Notes: generated by a model from the letters alone, not told the origin. Counted from the first letter of the stretch, positions 21,640 to 28,788 are shown. The stretch is 32,557 nt of DNA from Candidatus Nanoarchaeia archaeon (GCA_028715295.1 JAQUSD010000007.1:1-32557), one strand, 5' to 3'. Made by a program: numbers and translations.

Positions 21640-21885
21640 TTAAATAAGTTTCTTTCCTTTTTCATCTTTTATATGGATTATATTTACAGGGCATTTTTCA
21701 GCTGCTTCTTTATTGCATGACAAATCTTTTTCATCTATGATTAATTCAAAATTTTCTCCTTTTTTCTTTGAACCCTTAAGCTTAGATTTTCCATCAGAAT
21801 CCATTTCCCAGAACTTGTCACACACAGAAGCGCATGCACCACAGCCTATGCATTTTTCCCTTTCCTGCCATACTGTGTATTTCAT
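21640..21885 (-). CDS. Ferredoxin, single [4Fe-4S] cluster, thermococcal type
   Basis: An 81-aa electron carrier. CIGCGACASVC (residues 12-22) supplies three ligands, and CPVNII supplies the fourth. The two extra cysteines (end of CASVC, and SCNKEA) sit where Pyrococcus ferredoxin has its disulfide. The acidic middle and length match. It converges with RuBisCO with a three-base gap. Its partner enzyme is not visible. Confidence 0.92.
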   Translation of the reverse strand: MKYTVWQEREKCIGCGACASVCDKFWEMDSDGKSKLKGSKKKGENFELIIDEKDLSCNKEAAEKCPVNIIHIKDEKGKKLI

Positions 21886-21911
21886 AAAAAATCTAAGAAT
21901 AATTTCTTATT

Positions 21912-21968
21912 TAATCTTTACTATTATTTTTAATCTTTACTATTATTTTTAATCTTTACTATTATTGT
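21912..21968. repeat. 19-bp tandem repeat, three copies
   Basis: The unit TAATCTTTACTATTATTTT occurs at 21912-21930, 21931-21949 and, slightly changed, at 21950-21968. The last copy reaches into the 3' end of the DUF134 gene and covers its stop codon, so the array lies just downstream of that gene on its strand. On the minus strand it is A-rich rather than T-rich, so it is not a U-tract terminator for DUF134. It fills most of the gap between ferredoxin and DUF134. Confidence 0.9.
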
Positions 21969-22240
21969 TTTATTATTTTAATGGCAAAACCTTTTGTAAG
22001 TGATTCAGCAACTTTATTTCTTGCAGAAGAAATTATCCTGTTAAATGTTGGCTGTGAAACCCCCATTTTTTCAGCACATTCTTCCTGCTTAAGCCCTTCT
22101 GCATCAGCAAGCCTCAATGCCTCAAGCTCATCCATTTTTAATTCAACTTCCTTTAACTCACTAATTGGTATTCCTGCTGGCTTATAATATACTGCATTTG
22201 GTTCAAATACAATTCTTCTTCTTTTAAAAGGACGCACCAT
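21962..22240 (-). CDS. DUF134 family HTH protein
   Basis: A 92-aa protein matching DUF134 (COG1342). The N-terminus is PFKRRRIVFEPNAVYYKPAG, then LKMDELEALRLADAEGL, and a sigma-70 region 4-like HTH (KQEECAEKMGVSQPTFNRII). These are predicted DNA-binding regulators often found beside DUF5320 proteins and NifX/NifB-type iron-molybdenum cofactor proteins. Here the DUF5320 gene lies 49 bases upstream, so the two form a unit; no NifX/NifB-type gene is seen. Confidence 0.9.
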   Translation of the reverse strand: MVRPFKRRRIVFEPNAVYYKPAGIPISELKEVELKMDELEALRLADAEGLKQEECAEKMGVSQPTFNRIISSARNKVAESLTKGFAIKIIKQ

Positions 22241-22289
22241 TATAATCCATAAAACCTAGTTTGTTTTAAAGTTTTTGAAAAGAAAGAAA

Positions 22290-22520
22290 TTATTCTTTCT
22301 TTTCAAGTTCTTTTAATCTCTTATTAATCGCTTCCAAGTCCTTTTCCATGAAGTCTTTTCTTTGTTCAAGGAATTCTTTTTCATCTGGTTGAACTGCAAA
22401 ACCAGCTCCGTATCCTCTCCCCAAACCTCGTCCTAATCCTCTTCCACATGGGCCTCTTCCTCTACCATAGCATGTCCAGTTAGTTTCTCCATAAGGGCCT
22501 GTTCCATCTCCTCTAGGCAT
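22290..22520 (-). CDS. DUF5320 family protein
   Basis: A 76-aa protein with the family start MPRGDGTGPYGETNW, a Gly/Arg-rich centre with two Cys (CYGRGRGPCGRGLGRG) and a C-terminal coiled coil (EFLEQRKDFMEKDLEAINKR). I chose the ATG at 22520, which has a strong GGAGGTG ribosome site six bases upstream and matches the family start. An in-frame codon at 22535 would begin before that site. Function is unknown; association with metal-cofactor genes is a family observation. Confidence 0.88.
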   Translation of the reverse strand: MPRGDGTGPYGETNWTCYGRGRGPCGRGLGRGLGRGYGAGFAVQPDEKEFLEQRKDFMEKDLEAINKRLKELEKKE

Positions 22521-22540
22521 TGTTTTCACCTCCATTTTAT

Positions 22541-22575
22541 TATGAATATATATTCATATAACTTATATATAAATA
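22541..22575 (-). promoter_or_regulatory. Promoter and 18-bp palindrome upstream of the DUF5320 gene
   Basis: TATGAATATATATTCATA (22541-22558) is a perfect dyad. Directly upstream on the minus strand lies the TATA-like TTTATATATAAG (about 22563-22575). Initiation about 25 bases on would fall within the dyad, placing it as an operator at the start site. A further TATTCAT half-site lies near 22588. DUF134 downstream is a candidate regulator. Confidence 0.6.
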
Positions 22576-22630
22576 TTACGGATTATTATTCATAACAGAT
22601 TTTATTAAACAAAAGAGTCTAGTTTAAAAC

Positions 22631-22954
22631 ATGGATAAAGAAGTAGAAAACATGTTTGATTCGTTCAAGAACAAAAAAATAGCCAAATATCACAAAAGAT
22701 GGCTTTCAAGATTTGTTATCCAGTACAGAAAAAAAGGACAGCTTTCTGAAAAGCAGATGGAATTACTAAAAAACATATACAAAATTTATCAAAATCAGGT
22801 TATTTGTTATAAATGTAATCAGGGCATTGGTGGAAATAAATTCTATGAAAATGTAGAAACCAAAAAAAGATTATGTCCAGACTGCATGATTAAATTAATC
22901 AATGAAACAAAGGACAAAGAAGAACTTAAAAAGTTTAAAATTTCTAAGAAATAA
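22631..22954 (+). CDS. Hypothetical zinc-ribbon protein
   Basis: A 107-aa basic protein. The first half is helical and Lys-rich (FDSFKNKKIAKYHKRWLSRF). The second half has VICYKCNQGIGG and RLCPDCMIK, a CxxC...CxxC zinc ribbon, followed by a charged helix. I do not recognise a family; nucleic-acid binding is a guess from composition. It is read divergently from the DUF5320 gene and lies 37 bases before the SelB-like gene. Confidence 0.7.
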   Translation: MDKEVENMFDSFKNKKIAKYHKRWLSRFVIQYRKKGQLSEKQMELLKNIYKIYQNQVICYKCNQGIGGNKFYENVETKKRLCPDCMIKLINETKDKEELKKFKISKK

Positions 22955-22991
22955 ATACTATTATAAACCATAGCATAAATTCTATTTAGTT

Positions 22992-23924
22992 ATGGAAACA
23001 GTCATAGTTTCATTTATAGGAAGAAAAGAAACTGCTTTAATGCTAGGAAAAAGTTCAACAAAAAGTGATGTTGAAATACACCATTACATTGACAAAGGCA
23101 AAAATCTGACAATTGTAAACCCTATAGGTTACCCTGATAAGTTATACCCTTTATTTGTTGCTCTAAATATAAGCGATTTAACATTAATTGAAATAAATGA
23201 GCTTAATAAGGAATTAGGAGAAACAATAATTGCCTGTGATTTTCTAAAAAAGAAGGGAATGTTTCTTGTTGATGTTTCAAAACAGCACCTGATGGACAGT
23301 ATAAAAAATATGATTAATACAACTAACTTACAAAACTGGGAGTTTATTGTAATAAATGAAAAAAGTGATTACTCAAAACTAAAAGAAAAATTAATGGCTC
23401 TTGAAACTGAAAAATCTAATTACACAAAAATAACAATTGACCATGTCTTTAATGTAAAGGGAGTTGGTGTAGTTGTCCTTGGTGTTCTCCATGGAGGAGA
23501 AATATCTTCAAGAGAAAACATAACACTTTATCCAGATAAAAAAGAAATACAGATTAAATCTATTCAAGAAAATGATATCGATTTAAGAGATATAAAAGCA
23601 AAGGCGCGTGTAGGTTTAAGCTTAAAGAACTGCACTGCTGAGGAACTTTCAAGAAATTCAGTTCTTTCAGGAAAAAATTTAGAAGTAAAATCAGAATTAA
23701 AAGGGAAATTAAACAAATCTTCTTTTTTTAAGGAAGAACTTAAATCAGGAAACCAGATAACTTTAATTTCAGGGCTTCAGGAAATTTCATGCATATATGA
23801 AGAAGATAATTCTGAAATAAAAATAAAATGCATAAAACCATTTACAATAACTGAAGAAAAAATCATTCTTGTAAGAAAAGATTCCGGCTCAATGAGAATA
23901 ATTGGAGAATTTATTTTAAATTAA
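22992..23924 (+). CDS. Archaeal SelB-like protein (aSelBL type) lacking GTPase motifs
   Basis: A 310-aa protein with the architecture of a translational GTPase but a degenerate G domain. Residues 1-145 have no P-loop (no GHVDHGKT), no DxxG switch and no NKxD. From about residue 148 there is a good domain 2 (ITIDHVFNVKGVGVVVLGVL, then HGGEISSRENITLYP and KARVGLSLKN), followed by a third beta domain. This fits the described aSelBL family, SelB paralogues with altered or lost GTP-binding motifs. Whether selenocysteine is involved is unclear, and no selenocysteine gene is seen here. The first Met at 22992 is the only sensible start. Confidence 0.82.
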   Translation: METVIVSFIGRKETALMLGKSSTKSDVEIHHYIDKGKNLTIVNPIGYPDKLYPLFVALNISDLTLIEINELNKELGETIIACDFLKKKGMFLVDVSKQHLMDSIKNMINTTNLQNWEFIVINEKSDYSKLKEKLMALETEKSNYTKITIDHVFNVKGVGVVVLGVLHGGEISSRENITLYPDKKEIQIKSIQENDIDLRDIKAKARVGLSLKNCTAEELSRNSVLSGKNLEVKSELKGKLNKSSFFKEELKSGNQITLISGLQEISCIYEEDNSEIKIKCIKPFTITEEKIILVRKDSGSMRIIGEFILN

Positions 23925-23959
23925 AAAGATTTAAAATAAACAAAAAATTCTAATTAAAT

Positions 23960-24250
23960 ATGGTGCAGGTTATTAAAAAAAGTAAAAAGAAAGAAGCTTT
24001 CAAACCGGCAAAGATAGTTAGAGCATGTAAAAGATCCGGATGCCCTGAACCAATAGCAAAAACAATTGCTTCTGAAGTCTCAAAGAAGCTCAAGGGAAGA
24101 AAGATTGTTACATCAACTGCAATAAAACAGATGGTTTTCTCAATGCTGATGAAAGTTGAGAAAGTAAGAAAGAGCTGGATGATGTTTGAACAAAGAAAAA
24201 GGGCAAAGAAAAAACCTATGAAAGCTAAGGCAAAAAAGAAAAAGAGGTGA
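23960..24250 (+). CDS. Stand-alone ATP-cone domain protein with basic tail
   Basis: A 96-aa protein. Residues 1-80 resemble an ATP-cone (VIKKSKKKEAFKPAKIVRAC, then PEPIAKTIASEVSKKLKG), the nucleotide-sensing domain of ribonucleotide reductases and NrdR. The last 20 residues are almost all Lys/Arg/Ala (RKRAKKKPMKAKAKKKKR), suggesting nucleic-acid contact. No reductase gene adjoins it. Small proteins of this type occur across archaea as uncharacterised regulators. Confidence 0.75.
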   Translation: MVQVIKKSKKKEAFKPAKIVRACKRSGCPEPIAKTIASEVSKKLKGRKIVTSTAIKQMVFSMLMKVEKVRKSWMMFEQRKRAKKKPMKAKAKKKKR

Positions 24251-24310
24251 ATAAAACCTTAAATTGTTTGTTGTCTTAAACCTAATTTTAATTTTATTAA
24301 AATAAATATT

Positions 24311-24336
24311 AAAAATAAAAACAAAATTTTATTTTT
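24311..24336. terminator. AT-rich convergent terminator
   Basis: AAAAATAAAA (24311-24320) and TTTTATTTTT (24327-24336) pair as an AT stem between the converging ATP-cone and ferritin-like genes. The surrounding T-runs on both strands are typical of archaeal termination. The second arm covers the ferritin stop codon. Confidence 0.45.
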
Positions 24337-24610
24337 TAAGTTCCATTACTTCTTGTTTGGCTTTTTCATTTTCCTGCACCTGTTCTTTATCTCTTTCAAG
24401 CAGAAGTGTCTGAAATTCACCAATATGTGTTTTTTCTTCCTTGGCAATGTCAAGAAGAAGTTTTTTAAGAACAGGATTCTGCGCTGTTGCAGCCATTTGT
24501 TCATAAAGGTTAACTGCATCAAGTTCTGCTATCATGCCCATTCTTATAATTTCATTGTCAATGTTTTCTTTTTTTACTTTCTTCAAATCAATAGGTATCT
24601 GAGATAACAT
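24329..24610 (-). CDS. Encapsulated-ferritin (EncFtn)-type protein without an encapsulin shell gene
   Basis: A 93-aa protein closely resembling the ferritin-like N-terminal domain fused to encapsulin in Pyrococcus furiosus: IAELDAVNLYEQMA here against IAELDAINLYEQMA, and DIAKEEKTHIGEF against DVAREEKAHVGEF. The ferroxidase ligands of EncFtn (E32, E62, H65 in Rhodospirillum) correspond to E29, E59 and H62 with the same spacing. The protein ends at MELKK, about where the P. furiosus protein passes into the shell domain. No shell gene or fused remnant follows; the next 78 bases are AT-rich and non-coding. GGTGG precedes the ATG. Confidence 0.9.
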   Translation of the reverse strand: MLSQIPIDLKKVKKENIDNEIIRMGMIAELDAVNLYEQMAATAQNPVLKKLLLDIAKEEKTHIGEFQTLLLERDKEQVQENEKAKQEVMELKK

Positions 24611-24656
24611 TTAATCCACCTTAACATAAGAAACGCGTTTATTTATTTAAACCTGT

Positions 24657-25313
24657 TCATCTGCTCCTAACAACATTTATTCTATAACAATATTTACTTA
24701 CAGGACATTTTGAACACAGGGGAATTTGTGGTTTACAGAGGTTCTGCCCGAATACAACTAAAAATTCACTTATTTCCCTCCAGTATTTCTTAGGAAGTTT
24801 TTTTCTCAATTCCTTTTCTGTTTTTTCAGGTGTTTTAGTTGAAACATACCCAAATCTGTTCATAATCCTATGTACATGCGTATCAACATAAACTGCGTCT
24901 TTGTTAAAAACAACAGAAGAAACTAAATTTGCAGTTTTTCTGCCAACACCAGGTAATCTTATTAATTCTTCAACTGAACAAGGTATTCTTCCATTGAATT
25001 CTTTATCAACAACTGAAGCCAGTTTTTTCAGATTTTTAGATTTTGTTTTGTAATAATTAACAGGTTTTATTATTTTTTCAATCTGTTTTAACGAAAGCTT
25101 ATTTAATCCCTTTAAATTTCCTGCTTTTGAGAACAATTGCTCTGAAACTCTTGCAGTTGTTTCATCCCTGGTTCTTGCAGATAAGATTGTAGAAACAAGA
25201 GTTCTGTAATCTTCATTTGTTCTTACTTTAACAAGATGTGCATAAGGAGTGTCATATTTTTTAGTTTCCTTTTTCAAAATTGAATAAATCTTACCTATCT
25301 GCACTTCTTTCAT
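24657..25313 (-). CDS. nth: Endonuclease III (DNA glycosylase/AP lyase)
   Basis: A 218-aa base-excision repair enzyme for oxidised pyrimidines. The helix-hairpin-helix is LPGVGRKTANLV with catalytic K126, and catalytic D144 lies in VDTHVHR. The [4Fe-4S] ligands are C193, C200, C203 and C209 (spacing 6-2-5). LSARTRDETT is the archaeal version of the LSAQ-TD motif. It is the third gene of a minus-strand run after dph6 and the amidotransferase, six bases behind the latter. Confidence 0.96.
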   Translation of the reverse strand: MKEVQIGKIYSILKKETKKYDTPYAHLVKVRTNEDYRTLVSTILSARTRDETTARVSEQLFSKAGNLKGLNKLSLKQIEKIIKPVNYYKTKSKNLKKLASVVDKEFNGRIPCSVEELIRLPGVGRKTANLVSSVVFNKDAVYVDTHVHRIMNRFGYVSTKTPEKTEKELRKKLPKKYWREISEFLVVFGQNLCKPQIPLCSKCPVSKYCYRINVVRSR

Positions 25314-25319
25314 GAAACA

Positions 25320-25862
25320 TTATAAGTTGCAGAAGTTAATAACAATTTCTTCATTCATAACTTCAGGATGGAATAATATTCCGTATATCTCCCTTTCCTT
25401 ATGTTTAATAATTACCGGAACTTTTCCTGAAAAAGCAATAACATTAAAATTTCTTTTTGTTGCTTTTTTTGAACACACAAAATAAGCAGGAAATTCATTT
25501 TTTTCAGTGAGCTTGTTCTGCAATACCACAGAAACATCAAACTGCCCTATCATTTCATTTTCAGTTAATTTTTCATTGAAGACCTCTGAGATTATCTGGA
25601 ATCCTGCACAAATACCTAATAAAGGCTTTTTAAATTCCCTAATCCATTTAAAAAGTTCAGCAGTTTCTTCATAATACCTGAAATCCTTAACTGCTGTTCC
25701 TGAAATAATAACTTTTTCTGAATTTTCCAGGTCGCTTTTATTCACAAGAGTGTAGTGTTTCGTAAAAAACTCTTTCTCTAATTTCTTAGCAAGTTCTTCA
25801 AGAGGCCTTACAAACTCGCTTTCACTTAATTTTTCCCTGCATGTGCTTATAATCAGTATCAT
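25320..25862 (-). CDS. Class I glutamine amidotransferase (GuaA glutaminase-like)
   Basis: A 180-aa stand-alone glutaminase with catalytic C85 (GICAGFQ), H165 and E167 (FHPEV). The usual His after GICxG is Phe here, as seen in other branches of the fold with other residues. The overall layout (VIAFSGKVPVIIKHKEREIY before the His) matches archaeal GMP synthase subunit A. Archaeal GuaAa normally pairs with a GuaAb ATP-pyrophosphatase. Here the only ATP-pyrophosphatase neighbour is Dph6, whose stop overlaps this start as ATGA. It is either GuaAa away from its partner or an ammonia supplier for Dph6. Confidence 0.85.
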   Translation of the reverse strand: MILIISTCREKLSESEFVRPLEELAKKLEKEFFTKHYTLVNKSDLENSEKVIISGTAVKDFRYYEETAELFKWIREFKKPLLGICAGFQIISEVFNEKLTENEMIGQFDVSVVLQNKLTEKNEFPAYFVCSKKATKRNFNVIAFSGKVPVIIKHKEREIYGILFHPEVMNEEIVINFCNL

Positions 25863-26539
25863 TTTTTCACCAGTTCTGCTTTTTTTATTATGAAGTTACC
25901 TGAATAATCCTTGTATTCCTTTTTTGACCCAGTAACTTTTATTTTCTTTTTAAAAAAAGGAGCGTCCAAAACAGTTGTTTCAATTTCACCACCCTCACCA
26001 GCAGGATTAATTCTGTATTTTTCTGAAAGTTCAATTAAATTATTTACCATCTTCCTGTTAATTATTTTTCCAAGATAAGATTTATCAAAAGGATATGCAA
26101 AAACTCCTGATATTATTGTTTTAAACTTGTTTTTGAGGACTTCTTTAAGCAGTTCCCCCTGATTAATAAGCCAAAGAGGGTTAAAACACCATAGCTCTAA
26201 GTCCTTGCATATTTTTTCAATTCTTGAAGCCTGATAAACAGAACGCACTGCACCGCTTACAATACCTTCAATCTTGTATTCTTTCTTTGCTTTTGCTATT
26301 GCCTTTTTCAAATCAATAAGTTCTTCTTCTTTCTGCCCTTTTGTTTTCAGCATTACTATTGGAATCCCTATTGCTCCTGATTGGAGTTTGGTGATATGTA
26401 TATTTGGGGTGTGGAACATATAACTTTCAGGATTTTCAGAAACCAGACTTATCAAACAAACAGCCTTATGCTCCTGCATTGCCTTGTACAACGCAAGACA
26501 TGAATCCTTCCCCCCTGAAAATAAAACTCCCAGCCTCAT
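25859..26539 (-). CDS. dph6: Diphthine-ammonia ligase Dph6
   Basis: A 226-aa ATP-dependent amidase of the last step of diphthamide synthesis on EF-2. The PP-loop is FSGGKDSCLALY (7-18). The family motifs YMFHTPN, SGAVRSVYQASRIE and GEGGEIETTVLDAPFF (near 183-198) are present. Length fits the archaeal single-domain form. The dedicated radical enzyme Dph2 and methylase DphB are not in this window. The gene overlaps the glutamine amidotransferase by four bases. Confidence 0.93.
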   Translation of the reverse strand: MRLGVLFSGGKDSCLALYKAMQEHKAVCLISLVSENPESYMFHTPNIHITKLQSGAIGIPIVMLKTKGQKEEELIDLKKAIAKAKKEYKIEGIVSGAVRSVYQASRIEKICKDLELWCFNPLWLINQGELLKEVLKNKFKTIISGVFAYPFDKSYLGKIINRKMVNNLIELSEKYRINPAGEGGEIETTVLDAPFFKKKIKVTGSKKEYKDYSGNFIIKKAELVKK

Positions 26540-26579
26540 CAGTAATAAAATAAATAAACTGGTTTATAACATTTATCTT

Positions 26580-26819
26580 TTATTTTCTGAACTTTAAAAG
26601 GATTAAAAAAGCCAAAACCATAGCTATTATGTTAAGTAAAGCAACTAAAATCAAATTGTTTGCCATGCTGTCAATTACAAGAAGAATTACTCCAAAAGCA
26701 TAAAACATAAGGAAATAAGGAGAAACCACTATTGGCTTTTTCTTTTTTATATTGCAGACTGAAACTGCCTGGATAATCCATGCAACCACAACTAAAAACA
26801 ATCCATATTCCGATAACAT
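26580..26819 (-). CDS. Small membrane protein with three TM helices
   Basis: A 79-aa hydrophobic protein. TM helices lie at about 5-22 (YGLFLVVVAWIIQAVSV), 31-50 (VVSPYFLMFYAFGVILLVI) and 55-75 (NLILVALLNIIAMVLAFLIL), with a basic loop NIKKKKP on the cytoplasmic side. No family recognised. It precedes dph6 by 40 bases on the same strand and could share its transcript. Confidence 0.65.
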   Translation of the reverse strand: MLSEYGLFLVVVAWIIQAVSVCNIKKKKPIVVSPYFLMFYAFGVILLVIDSMANNLILVALLNIIAMVLAFLILLKFRK

Positions 26820-26880
26820 ACTCTATAACTATCAATTTGGAATAATAAAGTTTTCCATTATTTTTGAACAGGTTAAAAAG

Positions 26881-26888
26881 TATATAAG
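26881..26888 (+). promoter_or_regulatory. TATA box of the mini pyruvate kinase gene
   Basis: TATATAAG lies 23-31 bases before the ATG at 26912. A GGGAGGT sequence follows at 26891-26897, fourteen bases from the start. It would lie in or before the transcript start, so it is probably not a working ribosome site, and the mRNA is likely leaderless or short-leader. Confidence 0.6.
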
Positions 26889-26911
26889 CAGGGAGGTATA
26901 ATTAATAAACA

Positions 26912-27592
26912 ATGGTCGGCATTATTGCAACAATAGGTCCATCAAGCATGGATTTAAGAATTCTCAAAAAAATGGCTGATGCAGGCATGACAATAGGAAG
27001 AGTAAATATGAAATATGCTTCAGCAGATGAACTCATAAGCATAAAAAACAAACTTGATGAACTTGGCGTTAAGCTGTTAGTGGATATATTGAATATCAGC
27101 CAGTTCAAAATTATCAAAAATATTGATTTTGATTATATTGCATTATCCTTCACTGAGTCAGGAGAACAAATAAATAAGCTCAGAAAACTGATGAAAACTA
27201 AAAAAGCAATTATTATAGCAAAGATTGAGAACAGAAAAGGTGTTAAAAAAATGAAAAGCATAATCAACGCAAGCGACGGACTAATGGTTGCAAGAGGTGA
27301 TTTAGGCAAAAACATCAGGCTTGAAGAACTTCCAATATGTCAGAAAATAATAATAAAAGACTGCAATAAGAAAGGGAAATATGTTATAACTGCTACTGAA
27401 ATGCTTTTATCAATGGTTAATTCAAGAACCCCGACTAAAGCAGAAGCAAGCGATGTTGTAAATGCAGTTATTGACGGCTCAAACGCAGTAATGCTCTCAG
27501 AGGAAACTGCAATAGGTAAATACCCTGTTTATGCAGTAAGAATTATGAGGAGATTAATCAAATCCGCTCAAAAATATTTAAGAAGAAAATAA
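26912..27592 (+). CDS. Miniature pyruvate kinase-like protein (A domain only)
   Basis: A 226-aa protein against about 470 for normal pyruvate kinase. It keeps the barrel core: IATIGPSS, R30-x-N32 (phosphoenolpyruvate/potassium site), D58, K104 and E106 in [15 protein letters not shown] with D130, and T162 in ITATEML, ending [15 protein letters not shown]. It lacks the whole B (lid) domain, since LLVDIL passes almost directly to DYIALSF. It also lacks the GPEIR arginine, the third residue of RxNxS (K34 replaces Ser) and the C-terminal regulatory domain. The reading frame is clean, so this is a compact protein, not a decaying gene. Activity as a kinase is uncertain. Confidence 0.85.
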   Translation: MVGIIATIGPSSMDLRILKKMADAGMTIGRVNMKYASADELISIKNKLDELGVKLLVDILNISQFKIIKNIDFDYIALSFTESGEQINKLRKLMKTKKAIIIAKIENRKGVKKMKSIINASDGLMVARGDLGKNIRLEELPICQKIIIKDCNKKGKYVITATEMLLSMVNSRTPTKAEASDVVNAVIDGSNAVMLSEETAIGKYPVYAVRIMRRLIKSAQKYLRRK

Positions 27593-27607
27593 GTAAAAGT
27601 GCATTAC

Positions 27608-28357
27608 TTATTCTATATCAACTCTCGGAGCAACTATGTAAATAAGCTTCATTTTGTCAACAAGGGTGTAATCAATTCTTATTGGATAATCGTCTTTGAA
27701 CTGAATCTTAACTTTTTCAAATATCCCTGCATTTTTCATTATTTTGCCAAGATATTCAACAGAATATTTTGCTTTTGCATGAGGATGATTATTATTTAAT
27801 ATTGCTCCTGAATCCTTGTCAAGAGAAAGACTCATTTTGCTTGTACTTCCAGCAGCCTTCATATTAATCCCATTGCCATCAGCAATTAATATTACATTAT
27901 CAGAAACAAGAGATGCGTCATCAATCCCTTCCTTAATTGGCTTTGAATCAAGCTCAATTTCACCATCATATGAAAGTTCAGGGATTTTATCAACTGATTC
28001 AGTGTTGTTAAGAAGAGGAAGGGAGAATTTTCTTGTCGAACCATTTTTCATAGTTATATCAAGCTGGTTTTCATCTTCATTAAGTTCAATAATAACCTTG
28101 TCAGTTGATTTTGCTCTTTTTAAAACAGAATAAAATTCAGACATATTAAGAGTTATGTCTTTGTCTTCATCAAGAGAGTACTCAGCAAAAACAGATGACA
28201 AAACATTCAGAACAATCATTGCGACTGATGCAGGATCCATTGCAAGAAGCTGTATTCCTTCTTTTTTAAGCCTGAAAGTTCCTTCTGTAATCAAATCAGA
28301 AGCTGCTGAAATACCCTGAATAAAAACTTTTGGCTCTGTCAACAATGCCCGGAACAT
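27608..28357 (-). CDS. pcn: Sliding clamp PCNA
   Basis: A 249-aa DNA clamp. The two beta-alpha domains are joined by an interdomain loop near 115-130 (SLPLLNNTESVDKIPELSYD). LLAMDPASVAMIVLNV is the characteristic early segment and YIVAPRVDIE the C-terminus, close to the usual LAPRIE. It tethers polymerase, FEN1, ligase and RFC. It is a single gene in this window, consistent with a homotrimer. It converges with the mini pyruvate kinase, 15 bases apart. Confidence 0.95.
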   Translation of the reverse strand: MFRALLTEPKVFIQGISAASDLITEGTFRLKKEGIQLLAMDPASVAMIVLNVLSSVFAEYSLDEDKDITLNMSEFYSVLKRAKSTDKVIIELNEDENQLDITMKNGSTRKFSLPLLNNTESVDKIPELSYDGEIELDSKPIKEGIDDASLVSDNVILIADGNGINMKAAGSTSKMSLSLDKDSGAILNNNHPHAKAKYSVEYLGKIMKNAGIFEKVKIQFKDDYPIRIDYTLVDKMKLIYIVAPRVDIE

Positions 28358-28393
28358 AAATAGTATTTAACACCCTAAAACATTTAAACTGTT

Positions 28394-28732
28394 TTATGAA
28401 GAAAGCTTTGCCAGCATTCTGTATTTAGTATATATATCTTTATTTGCTTTTGAAAAATCCTGAATAAGCTCTCCCCTCAGCTCAACACCCTCCCCATAAG
28501 GGATTATCATGCCTATTACTCTTAAAAACATGCCTGGATTGATATTTTCAAGAAATTCATCGCTTGGAAGCATTATTGTAACCTGCCCTGTACCATCATC
28601 CAGAACAATTGAAGAAGATTCGTCCTGTTTTTCTATTACTGTCCCGGTAACTCTTACCCTGACATCATCCTTTGTTAAATCACAGATTTCCTTTTCATAA
28701 GCAATACTTCTTCTTTTCTGCCCGTCTGTCAT
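28394..28732 (-). CDS. OB-fold nucleic-acid-binding protein
   Basis: A 112-aa protein from the ATG at 28732 (MTDGQKRRS); longer in-frame starts would run into the divergent gene. It is one OB fold (about 20-95): VRVRVTGTVIEKQDESSSIV, LDDGTGQVTIMLPSD, MFLRVIGMIIPYGEGVELRG. The LDDGTG turn is typical of RPA/Stn1/tRNA-anticodon OB folds. It lies 36 bases upstream of PCNA on the same strand, suggesting a role in replication or repair, possibly an RPA-associated subunit. Confidence 0.82.
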   Translation of the reverse strand: MTDGQKRRSIAYEKEICDLTKDDVRVRVTGTVIEKQDESSSIVLDDGTGQVTIMLPSDEFLENINPGMFLRVIGMIIPYGEGVELRGELIQDFSKANKDIYTKYRMLAKLSS

Positions 28733-28788
28733 GAACCTTATTAATAGGTAAATAAATTTAAAACATTCCACTTCCATAGTGTTTATTG

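Noticed and set aside
26912-27592. Pseudogene of pyruvate kinase
   Set aside because: There is a single open frame with a promoter, normal start and stop, and conserved catalytic residues. The missing B domain is replaced by a smooth junction, not a frameshift.
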